Origin: Pisaster brevispinus
Taxonomy: Eukaryota; Echinodermata; Asteroidea; Forcipulatida; Asteriidae
Direction of reading: 5' to 3'
DNA: 64,000 bases
Assembly: GCA_023634235.1 (NCBI GenBank)
Contig: JAMKCF010000134.1
Coordinates: forward strand, 122,225 to 186,224
This document shows, one piece after another, positions 49,503-63,688 of this stretch. The position numbers and the translations under genes were made by a program. How positions within the stretch are numbered: the stretch's first letter is position 1; every line of letters begins with the position of its first letter. The notes under the pieces were generated by a model. It was not told the origin of the DNA, ran no database searches, and saw only the letters and a list, made by a program, of their open reading frames with translations.

Positions 49503-52500
49503 AGGCACACTCAGGTACAAATTTCGTCTCTCTAGCATTTCTAGTTCATGAGTTATTCTCAAACTTAGCTCGGGTGTTGTTTCAAATCATTCTTCGGATG
49601 GACATATGTCTTGCCTTTGTTGTTGCTCGGCCCCGGCGCGTGGGCTAACTTGCCGGTGGTTGTAGCCCTATTCCGGGGCCGCTCGCCCCGCCTAGAAAAT
49701 GCTCAGAGACACGGATCTACGACGAGGTGAGAGCCCTGATTCGTGGCTTTCCAGTGGTGGAAACCTTGTGCAAATCCGATGTTGTTATGGGTGTGATTGG
49801 ACCCTCCTTGTATTTTATTTCGTTTCTTCTTCTTTTTGTGCAGCTCTGTGTACAAAAATCCCACTGAAGATGCTTTTGAGTGGCTTTCTGAGTATCCCAG
49901 CCTGCAGGCCATTTCCGGCACGAAGATGGTGCACATCGGCCCAGAAAGTCTAATGTTCGGGTGAAGTGGAATTCAAGGCACACTCAGGTACAAATTTCGT
50001 CTCTCTAGCATTTCTAGTTCATGAGTTATTCTCAAACTTAGCTCGGTTGTTGTTTCAAATCATTCTTCGGATGGACATATGTCTTGCCTTTGTTGTTGCT
50101 CGGCCCCGGCGCGTGGGCTAACTTGCCGGTGGTTGTAGCCCTATTCCGGGGCCGCTCGCCCCGCCTAGAAAATGCTCAGAGACACGGATCCACGACGAGA
50201 AGAGAGGCCTGATTCGTGGCTTTCCAGTGGTGGAAACCTTGTGCAAATCCGATGTTGTTATGGGTGTGATTTGACCCTCCTTGTATTTTATTTCGTTTCT
50301 TCTTCTTTTTGTGCAGCTCTGTGTACAAAAATTCCACTGAAGATGCTTTTGAGTGGCTTTCTGAGTGTCCCAGCCTGCAGGCCATTTCCGGCACGAAGAT
50401 GGTGCACATCGGCCCAGAAAGTCTGATGTTCGGGTGAAGTGGAATTCAAGGCACACTCAGGTACAAATTTCGTCTCTCTAGCATTTCTAGTTCATGAGTT
50501 ATTCTCAAACTTAGCTCGGGTGTTGTTTCAAATCATTCTTCGGATGGACATATGTCTTGCCTTTGTTGTTGCTCGGCCCCGGCGCGTGGGCTAACTTGCC
50601 GGTGGTTGTAGCCCTATTCCGGGGCCGCTCGCCCCGCTTAGAAAATGCTCAGAGACACGGATCTACGACGAGGTGAGAGCCCTGATTCGTGGCTTTCCAG
50701 TGGTGGAAACCTTGTGCAAATCCGATGTTGTTATGGGTGTGATTGGACCCTCCTTGTATTTTATTTCGTTTCTTCTTCTTTTTGTGCAGCTCTGTGTACA
50801 AAAATCCCACTGAAGATGCTTTTGAGTGGCTTTCTGAGTGTCCCAGCCTGCAGGCCATTTCCGGCACGAAGATGGTGCACATCGGCCCAGAAAGTCTGAT
50901 GTTCGGGTGAAGTGGAATTCAAGGCACACTCAGGTACAAATTTCGTCTCTCTAGCATTTCTAGTTCATGAGTTATTCTCAAACTTAGCTCGGGTGTTGTT
51001 TCAAATCATTCTTCGGATGGACATATGTCTTGCCTTTGTTGTTGCTCGGCCCCGGCGCGTGGGCTAACTTGCCGGTGGTTGTAGCCCTATTCCGGGGCCG
51101 CTCGCCCCGCCTAGAAAATGCTCAGAGACACGGATCTACGACGAGGTGAGAGCCCTGATTCGTGGCTTTCCAGTGGTGGAAACCTTGTGCAAATCCGATG
51201 TTGTTATGGGTGTGATTGGACCCTCCTTGTATTTTATTTCGTTTCTTCTTCTTTTTGTGCAGCTCTGTGTACAAAAATCCCACTGAAGATGCTTTTGAGT
51301 GGCTTTCTGAGTGTCCCAGCCTGCAGGCCATTTCCGGCACGAAGATGGTGCACATCGGCCCAGAAAGTCTGATGTTCGGGTGAAGTGGAATTCAAGGCAC
51401 ACTCAGGTACAAATTTCGTCTCTCTAGCATTTCTAGTTCATGAGTTATTCTCAAACTTAGCTCGGGTGTTGTTTCAAATCATTCTTCGGATGGACATATG
51501 TCTTGCCTTTGTTGTTGCTCGGCCCCGGCGCGTGGGCTAACTTGCCGGTGGTTGTAGCCCTATTCCGGGGCCGCTCGCCCCGCCTAGAAAATGCTCAGAG
51601 ACACGGATCCACAACGAAGTGAGAGCCCTGATTCGTGGCTTTCCAGTGGTGGAAACCTTGTGCAAATCCGATGTTGTTATGGGTGTGATTGGACCCTCCT
51701 TGTATTTTATTTCGTTTCTTCTTCTTTTTGTGCAGCTCTGTGTACAAAAATCCCACTGAAGATGCTTTTGAGTGGCTTTCTGAGTGTCCCAGCCTGCAGG
51801 CCATTTCCGGCACGAAGATGGTGCACATCGGCCCAGAAAGTCTGATGTTCGGGTGAAGTGGAATTCAAGGCACACTCAGGTACAAATTTCGTCTCTCTAG
51901 CATTTCTAGTTCATGAGTTATTCTCAAACTTAGCTCGGGTGTTGTTTCAAATCATTCTTCGGATGGACATATGTCTTGCCTTTGTTGTTGCTCGGCCCCG
52001 GCGCGTGGGCTAACTTGCCGGTGGTTGTAGCCATATTCCGGGGCCGCTCGCCCCGCCTAGAAAATGCTCAGAGACACGGATCTACGACGAGGTGAGAGCC
52101 CTGATTCGTGGCTTTCCAGTGGTGGAAACCTTGTGCAAATCCGATGTTGTTATGGGTGTGATTGGACCCTCCTTGTATTTTATTTCGTTTCTTCTTCTTT
52201 TTGTGCAGCTCTGTGTACAAAAATCCCACTGAAGATGCTTTTGAGTGGCTTTCTGAGTGTCCCAGCCTGCAGGCCATTTCCGGCACGAAGATGGTGCACA
52301 TCGGCCCAGAAAGTCTAATGTTCGGGTGAAGTGGAATTCAAGGCACACTCAGGTACAAATTTCGTCTCTCTAGCATTTCTAGTTCATGAGTTATTCTCAA
52401 ACTTAGCTCGGGTGTTGTTTCAAATCATTCTTCGGATGGACATATGTCTTGCCTTTGTTGTTGCTCGGCCCCGGCGCGTGGGCTAACTTGCCGGTGGTTG

Positions 52501-55500
52501 TAGCCCTATTCCGGGGCCGCTCGCCCCGCCTAGAAAATGCTCAGAGACACGGATCTACGACGAGGTGAGAGCCCTGATTCGTGGCTTTCCAGTGGTGGAA
52601 ACCTTGTGCAAATCCGATGTTGTTATGGGTGTGATTGGACCCTCCTTGTATTTTATTTCGTTTCTTCTTCTTTTTGTGCAGCTCTGTGTACAAAAATCCC
52701 ACTGAAGATGCTTTTGAGTGGCTTTCTGAGTGTCCCAGCCTGCAGGCCATTTCCGGCACGAAGATGGTGCACATCGGCCCAGAAAGTCTGATGTTCGGGT
52801 GAAGTGGAATTCAAGGCACACTCAGGTACAAATTTCGTCTCTCTAGCATTTCTAGTTCATGAGTTATTCTCAAACTTAGCTCGGGTGTTGTTTCAAATCA
52901 TTCTTCGGATGGACATATGTCTTGCCTTTGTTGTTGCTCGGCCCCGGCGCGTGGGCTAACTTGCCGGTGGTTGTAGCCCTATTCCGGGGCCGCTCGCCCC
53001 GCCTAGAAAATGCTCAGAGACACGGATCTACGACGAGGTGAGAGCCCTGATTCGTGGCTTTCCAGTGGTGGAAACCTTGTGCAAATCCGATGTTGTTATG
53101 GGTGTGATTGGACCCTCCTTGTATTTTATTTCGTTTCTTCTTCTTTTTGTGCAGCTCTGTGTACAAAAATCCCACTGAAGATGCTTTTGAGTGGCTTTCT
53201 GAGTGTCCCAGCCTGCAGGCCATTTCCGGCACGAAGATGGTGCACATCGGCCCAGAAAGTCTGATGTTCGGGTGAAGTGGAATTCAAGGCACACTCAGGT
53301 ACAAATTTCGTCTCTCTAGCATTTCTAGTTCATGAGTTATTCTCAAACTTAGCTCGGGTGTTGTTTCAAATCATTCTTCGGATGGACATATGCTTGCCTT
53401 TGTTGTTGCTCGGCCCCGGCGCGTGGGCTAACTTGCCGGTGGTTGTAGCCCTATTCCGGGGCCCCTCGCCCCGCCTAGAAAATGCTCAGAGACACGGATC
53501 TACAACGAGGTGAGAGCCCTGATTCGTGGCTTTCCAGTGGTGGAAACCTTGTGCAAATCCGATGTTGTTATGGGTGTGATTGGACCCTCCTTGTATTTTA
53601 TTTCGTTTCTTCTTCTTTTTGTGCAGCTCTGTGTACAAAAATCCCACTGAAGATGCTTTTGAGTGGCTTTCTGAGTGTCCCAGCCTGCAGGCCATTTCCG
53701 GCACGAAGATGGTGCACATCGGCCCAGAAAGTCTGATGTTCGGGTGAAGTGGAATTCAAGGCACACTCAGGTACAAATTTCGTCTCTCTAGCATTTCTAG
53801 TTCATGAGTTATTCTCAAACTTAGCTCGGGTGTTGTTTCAAATCATTCTTCGGATGGACATATGTCTTGCCTTTGTTGTTGCTCGGCCCCGGCGCGTGGG
53901 CTAACTTGCCGGTGGTTGTAGCCCTATTCCGGGGCCGCTCGCCCCGCCTAGAAAATGCTCAGAGACACGGATCTACGACGAGGTGAGAGCCCTGATTCGT
54001 GGCTTTCCAGTGGTGGAAACCTTGTGCAAATCCGATTTTGTTATGGGTGTGATTGGACCCTCCTTGTATTTTATTTCGTTTCTTCTTCTTTTTGTGCAGC
54101 TCTGTGTACAAAAATCCCACTGAAGATGCTTTTGAGTGGCTTTCTGAGTGTCCCAGCCTGCAGGCCATTTCCGGCACGAAGATGGTGCACATCGGCCCAG
54201 AAAGTCTGATGTTCGGGTGAAGTGGAATTCAAGGCACACTCAGGTACAAATTTCGTCTCTCTAGCATTTCTAGTTCATGAGTTATTCTCAAACTTAGCTT
54301 GGGTGTTGTTTCAAATCATTCTTCGGATGGACATATGTCTTGCCTTTGTTGTTGCTCGGCCCCGGCGCGTGGGCTAACTTGCCGGTGGTTGTAGCCCTAT
54401 TCCGGGGCCGCTCGCCCCGCCTAGAAAATGCTCAGAGACACGGATCTACGACGAGGTGAGAGCCCTGATTCGTGGCTTTCCAGTGGTGGAAACCTTGTGC
54501 AAATCCGATGTTGTTATGGGTGTGATTGGACCCTCCTTGTATTTTATTTCGTTTCTTCTTCTTTTTGTGCAGCTCTGTGTACAAAAATCCCACTGAAGAT
54601 GCTTTTGAGTGGCTTTCTGAGTGTCCCAGCCTGCAGGCCATTTCCGGCACGAAGATGGTGCACATCGGCCCAGAAAGTCTGATGTTCGGGTGAAGTGGAA
54701 TTCAAGGCACACTCAGGTACAAATTTCGTCTCTCTAGCATTTCTAGTTCATGAGTTATTCTCAAACTTAGCTCGGGTGTTGTTTCAAATCATTCTTCGGA
54801 TGGACATATGTCTTGCCTTTGTTGTTGCTCGGCCCCGGCGCGTGGGCTAACTTGCCGGTGGTTGTAGCCCTATTCCGGGGCCGCTCGCCCCGCCTAGAAA
54901 ATGCTCAGAGACACGGATCTACGACGAGGTGAGAGCCCTGATTCGTGGCTTTCCAGTGGTGGAAACCTTGTGCAAATCCGATGTTGTTATGGGTGTGATT
55001 GGACCCTCCTTGTATTTTATTTCGTTTCTTCTTCTTTTTGTGCAGCTCTGTGTACAAAAATCCCACTGAAGATGCTTTTGAGTGGCTTTCTGAGTGTCCC
55101 AGCCTGCAGGCCATTTCCGGCACGAAGATGGTGCACATCGGCCCAGAAAGTCTGATGTTCGGGTGAAGTGGAATTCAAGGCACACTCAGGTACAAATTTC
55201 GTCTCTCTAGCATTTCTAGTTCATGAGTTATTCTCAAACTTAGCTCGGGTGTTGTTTCAAATCATTCTTCGGATGGACATATGTCTTGCCTTTGTTGTTG
55301 CTCGGCCCCGGCGCGTGGGCTAACTTGCCGGTGGTTGTAGCCCTATTCCGGGGCCGCTCGCCCCGCCTAGAAAATGCTCAGAGACACGGAACTACGACGA
55401 GGTGAGAGCCCTGATTCGTGGCTTTCCAGTGGTGGAAACCTTGTGCAAATCCGATGTTGTTATGGGTGTGATTGGACCCTCCTTGTATTTTATTTCGTTT

Positions 55501-58500
55501 CTTCTTCTTTTTGTGCAGCTCTGTGTACAAAAATCCCACTGAAGATGCTTTTGAGTGGCTTTCTGAGTGTCCCAGCCTGCAGGCCATTTCCGGCACGAAG
55601 ATGGTGCACATCGGCCCAGAAAGTCTGATGTTCGGGTGAAGTGGAATTCAAGGCACACTCAGGTACAAATTTCGTCTCTCTAGCTTTTCTAGTTCATGAG
55701 TTATTCTCAAACTTAGCTCGGGTGTTGTTTCAAATCATTCTTCGGATGGACATATGTCTTGCCTTTGTTGTTGCTCGGCCCCGGCGCGTGGGCTAACTTG
55801 CCGGTGGTTGTAGCCCTATTCCGGGGCCGCTCGCCCCGCCTAGAAAATGCTCAGAGACACGGATCTACAACGAGGTGAGAGCCCTGATTCGTGGCTTTCC
55901 AGTGGTGGAAACCTTGTGCAAATCCGATGTTGTTATGGGTGTGATTGGACCCTCCTTGTATTTTATTTCGTTTCTTCTTCTTTTTGTGCAGCTCTGTGTA
56001 CACAAATCCCACTGAAGATGCTTTTGAGTGGCTTTCTGAGTGTCCCAGCCTGCAGGCCATTTCCGGCACGAAGATGGTGCACATCGGCCCAGAAAGTCTG
56101 ATGTTCGGGTGAAGTGGAATTCAAGGCACACTCAGGTACAAATTTCGTCTCTCTAGCATTTCTAGTTCATGAGTTATTCTCAAACTTAGCTCGGGTGTTG
56201 TTTCAAATCATTCTTCGGATGGACATATGTCTTGCCTTTGTTGTTGCTCGGCCCCGGCGCGTGGGTCACTTGCCGGTGGTTGTAGCCCTATTCCGGGGCC
56301 GCTCGCCCCGCCTAGAAAATGCTCAGAGACACGGATCTACAACGAGGTGAGAGCCCTGATTCGTGGCTTTCCAGTGGTGGAAACCTTGTGCAAATACGAT
56401 GTTGTTATGGGTGTGATTGGACCCTCCTTGTATTTTATTTCGTTTCTTCTTCTTTTTGTGCAGCTCTGTGTACAAACATCCCACTGAAGATGCTTTTGAG
56501 TGGCTTTCTGAGTGTCCCAGCCTGCAGGCCATTTCCGGCACGAAGATGGTGCACATCGGCCCAGAAAGTCTGATGTTCGGGTGAAGTGGAATTCAAGGCA
56601 CACTCAGGTACAAATTTCGTCTCTCTAGCATTTCTAGTTCATGAGTTATTCTCAAACTTAGCTCGGGTGTTGTTTCAAATCATTCTTCGGATGGACATAT
56701 GTCTTGCCTTTGTTGTTGCTCGGCCCCGGCGCGTGGGCTAACTTGCCGGTGGTTGTAGCCCTATTCCGGGGCCGCTCGCCCCGCCTAGAAAATGCTCAGA
56801 GACACGGATCTACGACGAGGTGAGAGCCCTGATTCGTGGCTTTCCAGTGGTGGAAACCTTGTGCAAATCCGATGTTGTTATGGGTGTGATTGGACCCTCC
56901 TTGTATTTTATTTCGTTTCTTCTTCTTTTTGTGCAGCTCTGTGTACAAAAATCCCACTGAAGATGCTTTTGAGTGGCTTTCTGAGTGTCCCAGCCTGCAG
57001 GCCATTTCCGGCACGAAGATGGTGCACATCGGCCCAGAAAGTCTGATGTTCGGGTGAAGTGGAATTCAAGGCACACTCAGGTACAAATTTCGTCTCTCTA
57101 GCATTTCTAGTTCATGAGTTATTCTCAAACTTAGCTCGGGTGTGTTGTTTCAAATCATTCTTCGGATGGACATATGTCTTGCCTTTGTTGTTGCTCGGCC
57201 CCGGCGCGTGGGCTAACTTGCCGGTGGTTGTAGCCCTATTCCGGGGCCGCTCGCCCCGCCTAGAAAATGCTCAGAGACACGGATCTACGACGAGGTGAGA
57301 GCCCTGATTCGTGGCTTTCCAGTGGTGGAAACCTTGTGCAAATCCGATGTTGTTATGGGTGTGATTGGACCCTCCTTGTATTTTATTTCGTTTCTTCTTC
57401 TTTTTGTGCAGCTCTGTGTACAAAAATCCCACTGAAGATGCTTTTGAGTGGCTTTCTGAGTGTCCCAGCCTGCAGGCCATTTCCGGCACGAAGATGGTGC
57501 ACATCGGCCCAGAAAGTCTGATGTTCGGGTGAAGTGGAATTCAAGGCACACTCAGGTACAAATTTCGTCTCTCTAGCATTTCTAGTTCATGAGTTATTCT
57601 CAAACTTAGCTCGGGTGTTGTTTCAAATCATTCTTCGGATGGACATATGTCTTGCCTTTGTTGTTGCTCGGCCCCGGCGCGTGGGCTAACTTGCCGGTGG
57701 TTGTAGCCCTATTCCGGGGCCGCTCGCCCCGCCTAGAAAATGCTCAGAGACACGGATCTACGACGAGGTGAGAGCCCTGATTCGTGGCTTTCCAGTGGTG
57801 GAAACCTTGTGCAAATCCGATGTTGTTATGGGTGTGATTGGACCCTCCTTGTATTTTATTTCGTTTCTTCTTCTTTTTGTGCAGCTCTGTGTACAAAAAT
57901 CCCACTGAAGATGCTTTTGAGTGGCTTTCTGAGTGTCCCAGCCTGCAGGCCATTTCCGGCACGAAGATGGTGCACATCGGCCCAGAAAGTCTGATGTTCG
58001 GGTGAAGTGGAATTCAAGGCACACTCAGGTACAAATTTCGTCTCTCTAGCATTTCTAGTTCATGAGTTATTCTCAAACTTAGCTCGGGTGTTGTTTCAAA
58101 TCATTCTTCGGATGGACATATGTCTTGCCTTTGTTGTTGCTCGGCCCCGGCGCGTGGGCTAACTTGCCGGTGGTTGTAGCCCTATTCCGGGGCCGCTCGC
58201 CCCGCCTAGAAAATGCTCAGAGACACGGATCTACGACGAGGTGAGAGCCCTGATTCGTGGCTTTCCAGTGGTGGAAACCTTGTGCAAATCCGATGTTGTT
58301 ATGGGTGTGATTGGACCCTCCTTGTATTTTATTTCGTTTCTTCTTCTTTTTGTGCAGCTCTGTGTACAAAAATCCCACTGAAGATGCTTTTGAGTGGCTT
58401 TCTGAGTGTCCCAGCCTGCAGGCCATTTCCGGCACGAAGATGGTGCACATCGGCCCAGAAAGTCTGATGTTCGGGTGAAGTGGAATTCAAGGCACACTCA

Positions 58501-61500
58501 GGTACAAATTTCGTCTCTCTAGCATTTCTAGTTCATGAGTTATTCTCAAACTTAGCTCGGGTGTTGTTTCAAATCATTCTTCGGATGGACATATGTCTTG
58601 CCTTTGTTGTTGCTCGGCCCCGGCGCGTGGGCTAACTTGCCGGTGGTTGTAGCCCTATTCCGGGGCCGCTCGCCCCGCCTAGAAAATGCTCAGAGACACG
58701 GATCTACGACGAGGTGAGAGCCCTGATTCGTGGCTTTCCAGTGGTGGAAACCTTGTGCAAATCCGATGTTGTTATGGGTGTGATTGGACCCTCCTTGTAT
58801 TTTATTTCGTTTCTTCTTCTTTTTGTGCAGCTCTGTGTACACAAATCCCACTGAAGATGCTTTTGAGTGGCTTTCTGAGTGTCCCAGCCTGCAGGCCATT
58901 TCCGGCACGAAGATGGTGCACATCGGCCCAGAAAGTCTGATGTTCGGGTGAAGTGGAATTCAAGGCACACTCAGGTACAAATTTCGTCTCTCTAGCATTT
59001 CTAGTTCATGAGTTATTCTCAAACTTAGCTCGGGTGTTGTTTCAAATCATTCTTCGGATGGACATATGTCTTGCCTTTGTTGTTGCTCGGCCCCGGCGCG
59101 TGGGCTAACTTGCCGGTGGTTGTAGCCCTATTCCGGGGCCGCTCGCCCCGCCTAGAAAATGCTCAGAGACACGGATCTACGACGAGGTGAGAGCCCTGAT
59201 TCGTGGCTTTCCAGTGGTGGAAACCTTGTGCAAATCCGATGTTGTTATGGGTGTGATTGGACCCTCCTTGTATTTTATTTCGTTTCTTCTTCTTTTTGTG
59301 CAGCTCTGTGTACAAAAATCCCACTGAAGATGCTTTTGAGTGGCTTTCTGAGTGTCCCAGCCTGCAGGCCATTTCCGGCACGAAGATGGTGCACATCGGC
59401 CCAGAAAGTCTGATGTTCGGGTGAAGTGGAATTCAAGGCACACTCAGGTACAAATTTCGTCTCTCTAGCATTTCTAGTTCATGAGTTATTCTCAAACTTA
59501 GCTCGGGTGTTGTTTCAAATCATTCTTCGGATGGACATATGTCTTGCCTTTGTTGTTGCTCGGCCCCGGCGCGTGGGCTAACTTGCCGGTGGTTGTAGCC
59601 CTATTCCGGGGCCGCTAGCCCCGCCTAGAAATGCTCAGAGACACGGATCTACGACGAGGTGAGAGCCCTGATTCGTGGCTTTCCAGTGGTGGAAACCTTG
59701 TGCAAATCCGATGTTGTTATGGGTGTGATTGGACCCTCCTTGTATTTTATTTCGTTTCTTCTTCTTTTTGTGCAGCTCTGTGTACAAAAATCCCACTGAA
59801 GATGCTTTTGAGTGGCTTTCTGAGTGTCCCAGCCTGCAGGCCATTTCCGGCACGAAGATGGTGCACATCGGCCCAGAAAGTCTGATGTTCGGGTGAAGTG
59901 GAATTCAAGGCACACTCAGGTACAAATTTCGTCTCTCTAGCATTTCTAGTTCATGAGTTATTCTCAAACTTAGCTCGGGTGTTGTTTCAAATCATTCTTC
60001 GGATGGACATATGTCTTGCCTTTGTTGTTGCTCGGCCCCGGCGCGTGGGCTAACTTGCCGGTGGTTGTAGCCCTATTCCGGGGCCGCTCGCCCCGCCTAG
60101 AAAATGCTCAGAGACACGGATCTACGACGAGGTGAGAGCCCTGATTCGTGGCTTTCCAGTGGTGGAAACCTTGTGCAAATCCGATGTTGTTATGGGTGTG
60201 ATTGGACCCTCCTTGTATTTTATTTCGTTTCTTCTTCTTTTTGTGCAGCTCTGTGTACAAAAATCCCACTGAAGATGCTTTTGAGTGGCTTTCTGAGTGT
60301 CCCAGCCTGCAGGCCATTTCCGGCACGAAGATGGTGCACATCGGCCCAGAAAGTCTGATGTTCGGGTGAAGTGGAATTCAAGGCACACTCAGGTACAAAT
60401 TTCGTCTCTCTAGCATTTCTAGTTCATGAGTTATTCTCAAACTTAGCTCGGGTGTTGTTTCAGATCATTCTTCGGATGGACATATGTCTTGCCTTTGTTG
60501 TTGCTCGGCCCCGGCGCGTGGGCTAACTTGCCGGTGGTTGTAGCCCTATTCCGGGGCCGCTCGCCCCGCCTAGAAAATGCTCAGAGACACGGATCTACGA
60601 CGAGGTGAGAGCCCTGATTCGTGGCTTTCCAGTGGTGGAAACCTTGTGCAAATCCGATGTTGTTATGGGTGTGATTGGACCCTCCTTGTATTTTATTTCG
60701 TTTCTTCTTCTTTTTGTGCAGCTCTGTGTACAAAAATCCCACTGAAGATGCTTTTGAGTGGCTTTCTGAGTGTCCCAGCCTGCAGGCCATTTCCGGCACG
60801 AAGATGGTGCACATCGGCCCAGAAAGTCTGATGTTCGGGTGAAGTGGAATTCAAGGCACACTCAGGTACAAATTTCGTCTCTCTAGCATTTCTAGTTCAT
60901 GAGTTATTCTCAAACTTAGCTCGGGTGTTGTTTCAAATCATTCTTCGGATGGACATATGTCTTGCCTTTGTTGTTGCTCGGCCCCGGCGCGTGGGCTAAC
61001 TTGCCGGTGGTTGTAGCCCTATTCCGGGGCCGCTCGCCCCCGCCTAGAAAATGCTCAGAGACACGGATCTACGACGAGGTGAGAGCCCTGATTCGTGGCT
61101 TTCCAGTGGTGGAAACCTTGTGCAAATCCGCTGTTGTTATGGGTGTGATTGGACCCTCCTTGTATTTTATTTCGTTTCTTCTTCTTTTTGTGCAGCTCTG
61201 TGTACAAAAATCCCACTGAAGATGCTTTTGAGTGGCTTTCTGAGTGTCCCAGCCTGCAGGCCATTTCCGGCACGAAGATGGTGCACATCGGCCCAGAAAG
61301 TCTGATGTTCGGGTGAAGTGGAATTCAAGGCACACTCAGGTACAAATTTCGTCTCTCTAGCATTTCTAGTTCATGAGTTATTCTCAAACTTAGCTCGGGT
61401 GTTGTTTCAAATCATTCTTCGGATGGACATATGTCTTGCCTTTGTTGTTGCTCGGCCCCGGCGCGTGGGCTAACTTGCCGGTGGTTGTAGCCCTATTCCG

Positions 61501-62969
61501 GGGCCGCTCGCCCCGCCTAGAAAATGCTCAGAGACACGGATCTACGACGAGGTGAGAGCCCTGATTCGTGGCTTTCCAGTGGTGGAAACCTTGTGCAAAT
61601 CCGCTGTTGTTATGGGTGTGATTGGACCCTCCTTGTATTTTATTTCGTTTCTTCTTCTTTTTGTGCAGCTCTGTGTACAAAAATCCCACTGAAGATGCTT
61701 TTGAGTGGCTTTCTGAGTGTCCCAGCCTGCAGGCCATTTCCGGCACGAAGATGGTGCACATCGGCCCAGAAAGTCTGATGTTCGGGTGAAGTGGAATTCA
61801 AGGCACACTCAGGTACAAATTTCGTCTCTCTAGCATTTCTAGTTCATGAGTTATTCTCAAACTTAGCTCGGGTGTTGTTTCAAATCATTCTTCGGATGGA
61901 CATATGTCTTGCCTTTGTTGTTGCTCGGCCCCGGCGCGTGGGCTAACTTGCCGGTGGTTGTAGCCCTATTCCGGGCCGCTCGCCCCGCCTAGAAAATGCT
62001 CAGAGACACGGATCTACGACGAGGTGAGAGCCCTGATTCGTGGCTTTCCAGTGGTGGAAACCTTGTGCAAATCCGATGTTGTTATGGGTGTGATTGGACC
62101 CTCCTTGTATTTTATTTCGTTTCTTCTTCTTTTTGTGCAGCTCTGTGTACAAAAATCCCACTGAAGATGCTTTTGAGTGGCTTTCTGAGTGTCCCAGCCT
62201 GCAGGCCATTTCCGGCACGAAGATGGTGCACATCGGCCCAGAAAGTCTGATGTTCGGGTGAAGTGGAATTCAAGGCACACTCAGGTACAAATTTCGTCTC
62301 TCTAGCATTTCTAGTTCATGAGTTATTCTCAAACTTAGCTCGGGTGTTGTTTCAAATCATTCTTCGGATGGACATATGTCTTGCCTTTGTTGTTGCTCGG
62401 CCCCGGCGCGTGGGCTAACTTGCCGGTGGTTGTAGCCCTATTCCGGGGCCGCTCGCCCCGCCTAGAAAATGCTCAGAGACACGGATCTACGACGAGGTGA
62501 GAGCCCTGATTCGTGGCTTTCCAGTGGTGGAAACCTTGTGCAAATCCGATGTTGTTATGGGTGTGATTGGACCCTCCTTGTATTTTATTTCGTTTCTTCT
62601 TCTTTTTGTGCAGCTCTGTGTACAAAAATCCCACTGAAGATGCTTTTGAGTGGCTTTCTGAGTGTCCCAGCCTGCAGGCCATTTCCGGCACGAAGATGGT
62701 GCACATCGGCCCAGAAAGTCTGATGTTCGGGTGAAGTGGAATTCAAGGCACACTCAGGTACAAATTTCGTCTCTCTAGCATTTCTAGTTCATGAGTTATT
62801 CTCAAACTTAGCTCGGGTGTTGTTTCAAATCATTCTTCGGATGGACATATGTCTTGCCTTTGTTGTTGCTCGGCCCCGGCGCGTGGGCTAACTTGCCGGT
62901 GGTTGTAGCCCTATTCCGGGGCCGCTCGCCCCGCCTAGAAAATGCTCAGAGACACGGATCTACGACGAG

Positions 62970-63086
62970 GTGAGAGCCCTGATTCGTGGCTTTCCAGTGG
63001 TGGAAACCTTGTGCAAATCCGATGTTGTTATGGGTGTGATTGGACCCTCCTTGTATTTTATTTCGTTTCTTCTTCTTTTTGTGCAG
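62970..63086 (+). other. Intron-like segment, D-type example
   Basis: Same 117-nt length and borders as in A-type copies: GTGAGAGCC at the start and TTTTTGTGCAG at the end. GATTGGACC replaces GATTTGACC, which removes the TTGAC branch-like match; TTTTAT about 30 nt before the AG is the remaining candidate. It is given as the reference for the right-hand half of the array. Confidence 0.35.
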
Positions 63087-63230
63087 CTCTGTGTACAAAA
63101 ATCCCACTGAAGATGCTTTTGAGTGGCTTTCTGAGTGTCCCAGCCTGCAGGCCATTTCCGGCACGAAGATGGTGCACATCGGCCCAGAAAGTCTGATGTT
63201 CGGGTGAAGTGGAATTCAAGGCACACTCAG
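63087..63230 (+). pseudogene. Exon-like segment, D-type example
   Basis: 144 nt between GTGCAG/CTCTG and CTCAG/GTACA. The second-base frame again reads SVYKNPTEDAFEWLSE and on to HIGP, then ESLMFG and TGA, because D copies have CCCAGAAAG. It is identical to the A-type first copy over the roughly 100 bp before that position. Confidence 0.35.
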
Positions 63231-63688
63231 GTACAAATTTCGTCTCTCTAGCATTTCTAGTTCATGAGTTATCTCAAACTTAGCTCGGGTGTTGTTTCAA
63301 ATCATTCTTCGGATGGACATATGTCTTGCCTTTGTTGTTGCTCGGCCCCGGCGCGTGGGCTAACTTGCCGGTGGTTGTAGCCCTATTCCGGGGCCGCTCG
63401 CCCCGCCTAGAAAATGCTCAGAGACACGGATCTACGACGAGGTGAGAGCCCTGATTCGTGGCTTTCCAGTGGTGGAAACCTTGTGCAAATCCGCTGTTGT
63501 TATGGGTGGATTGGACCCTCCTTGTATTTTATTTCGTTTCTTCTTCTTTTTGTGCAGCTCTGTGTACAAAAATCCCACTGAGATGCTTTTGAGTGGCTTT
63601 CTGAGTGTCCCAGCCTGCAGGCCATTTCCGGCACGAAGATGGTGCACATCGGCCCAGAAAGTCTGATGTTCGGGTGAAGTGGAATTCA

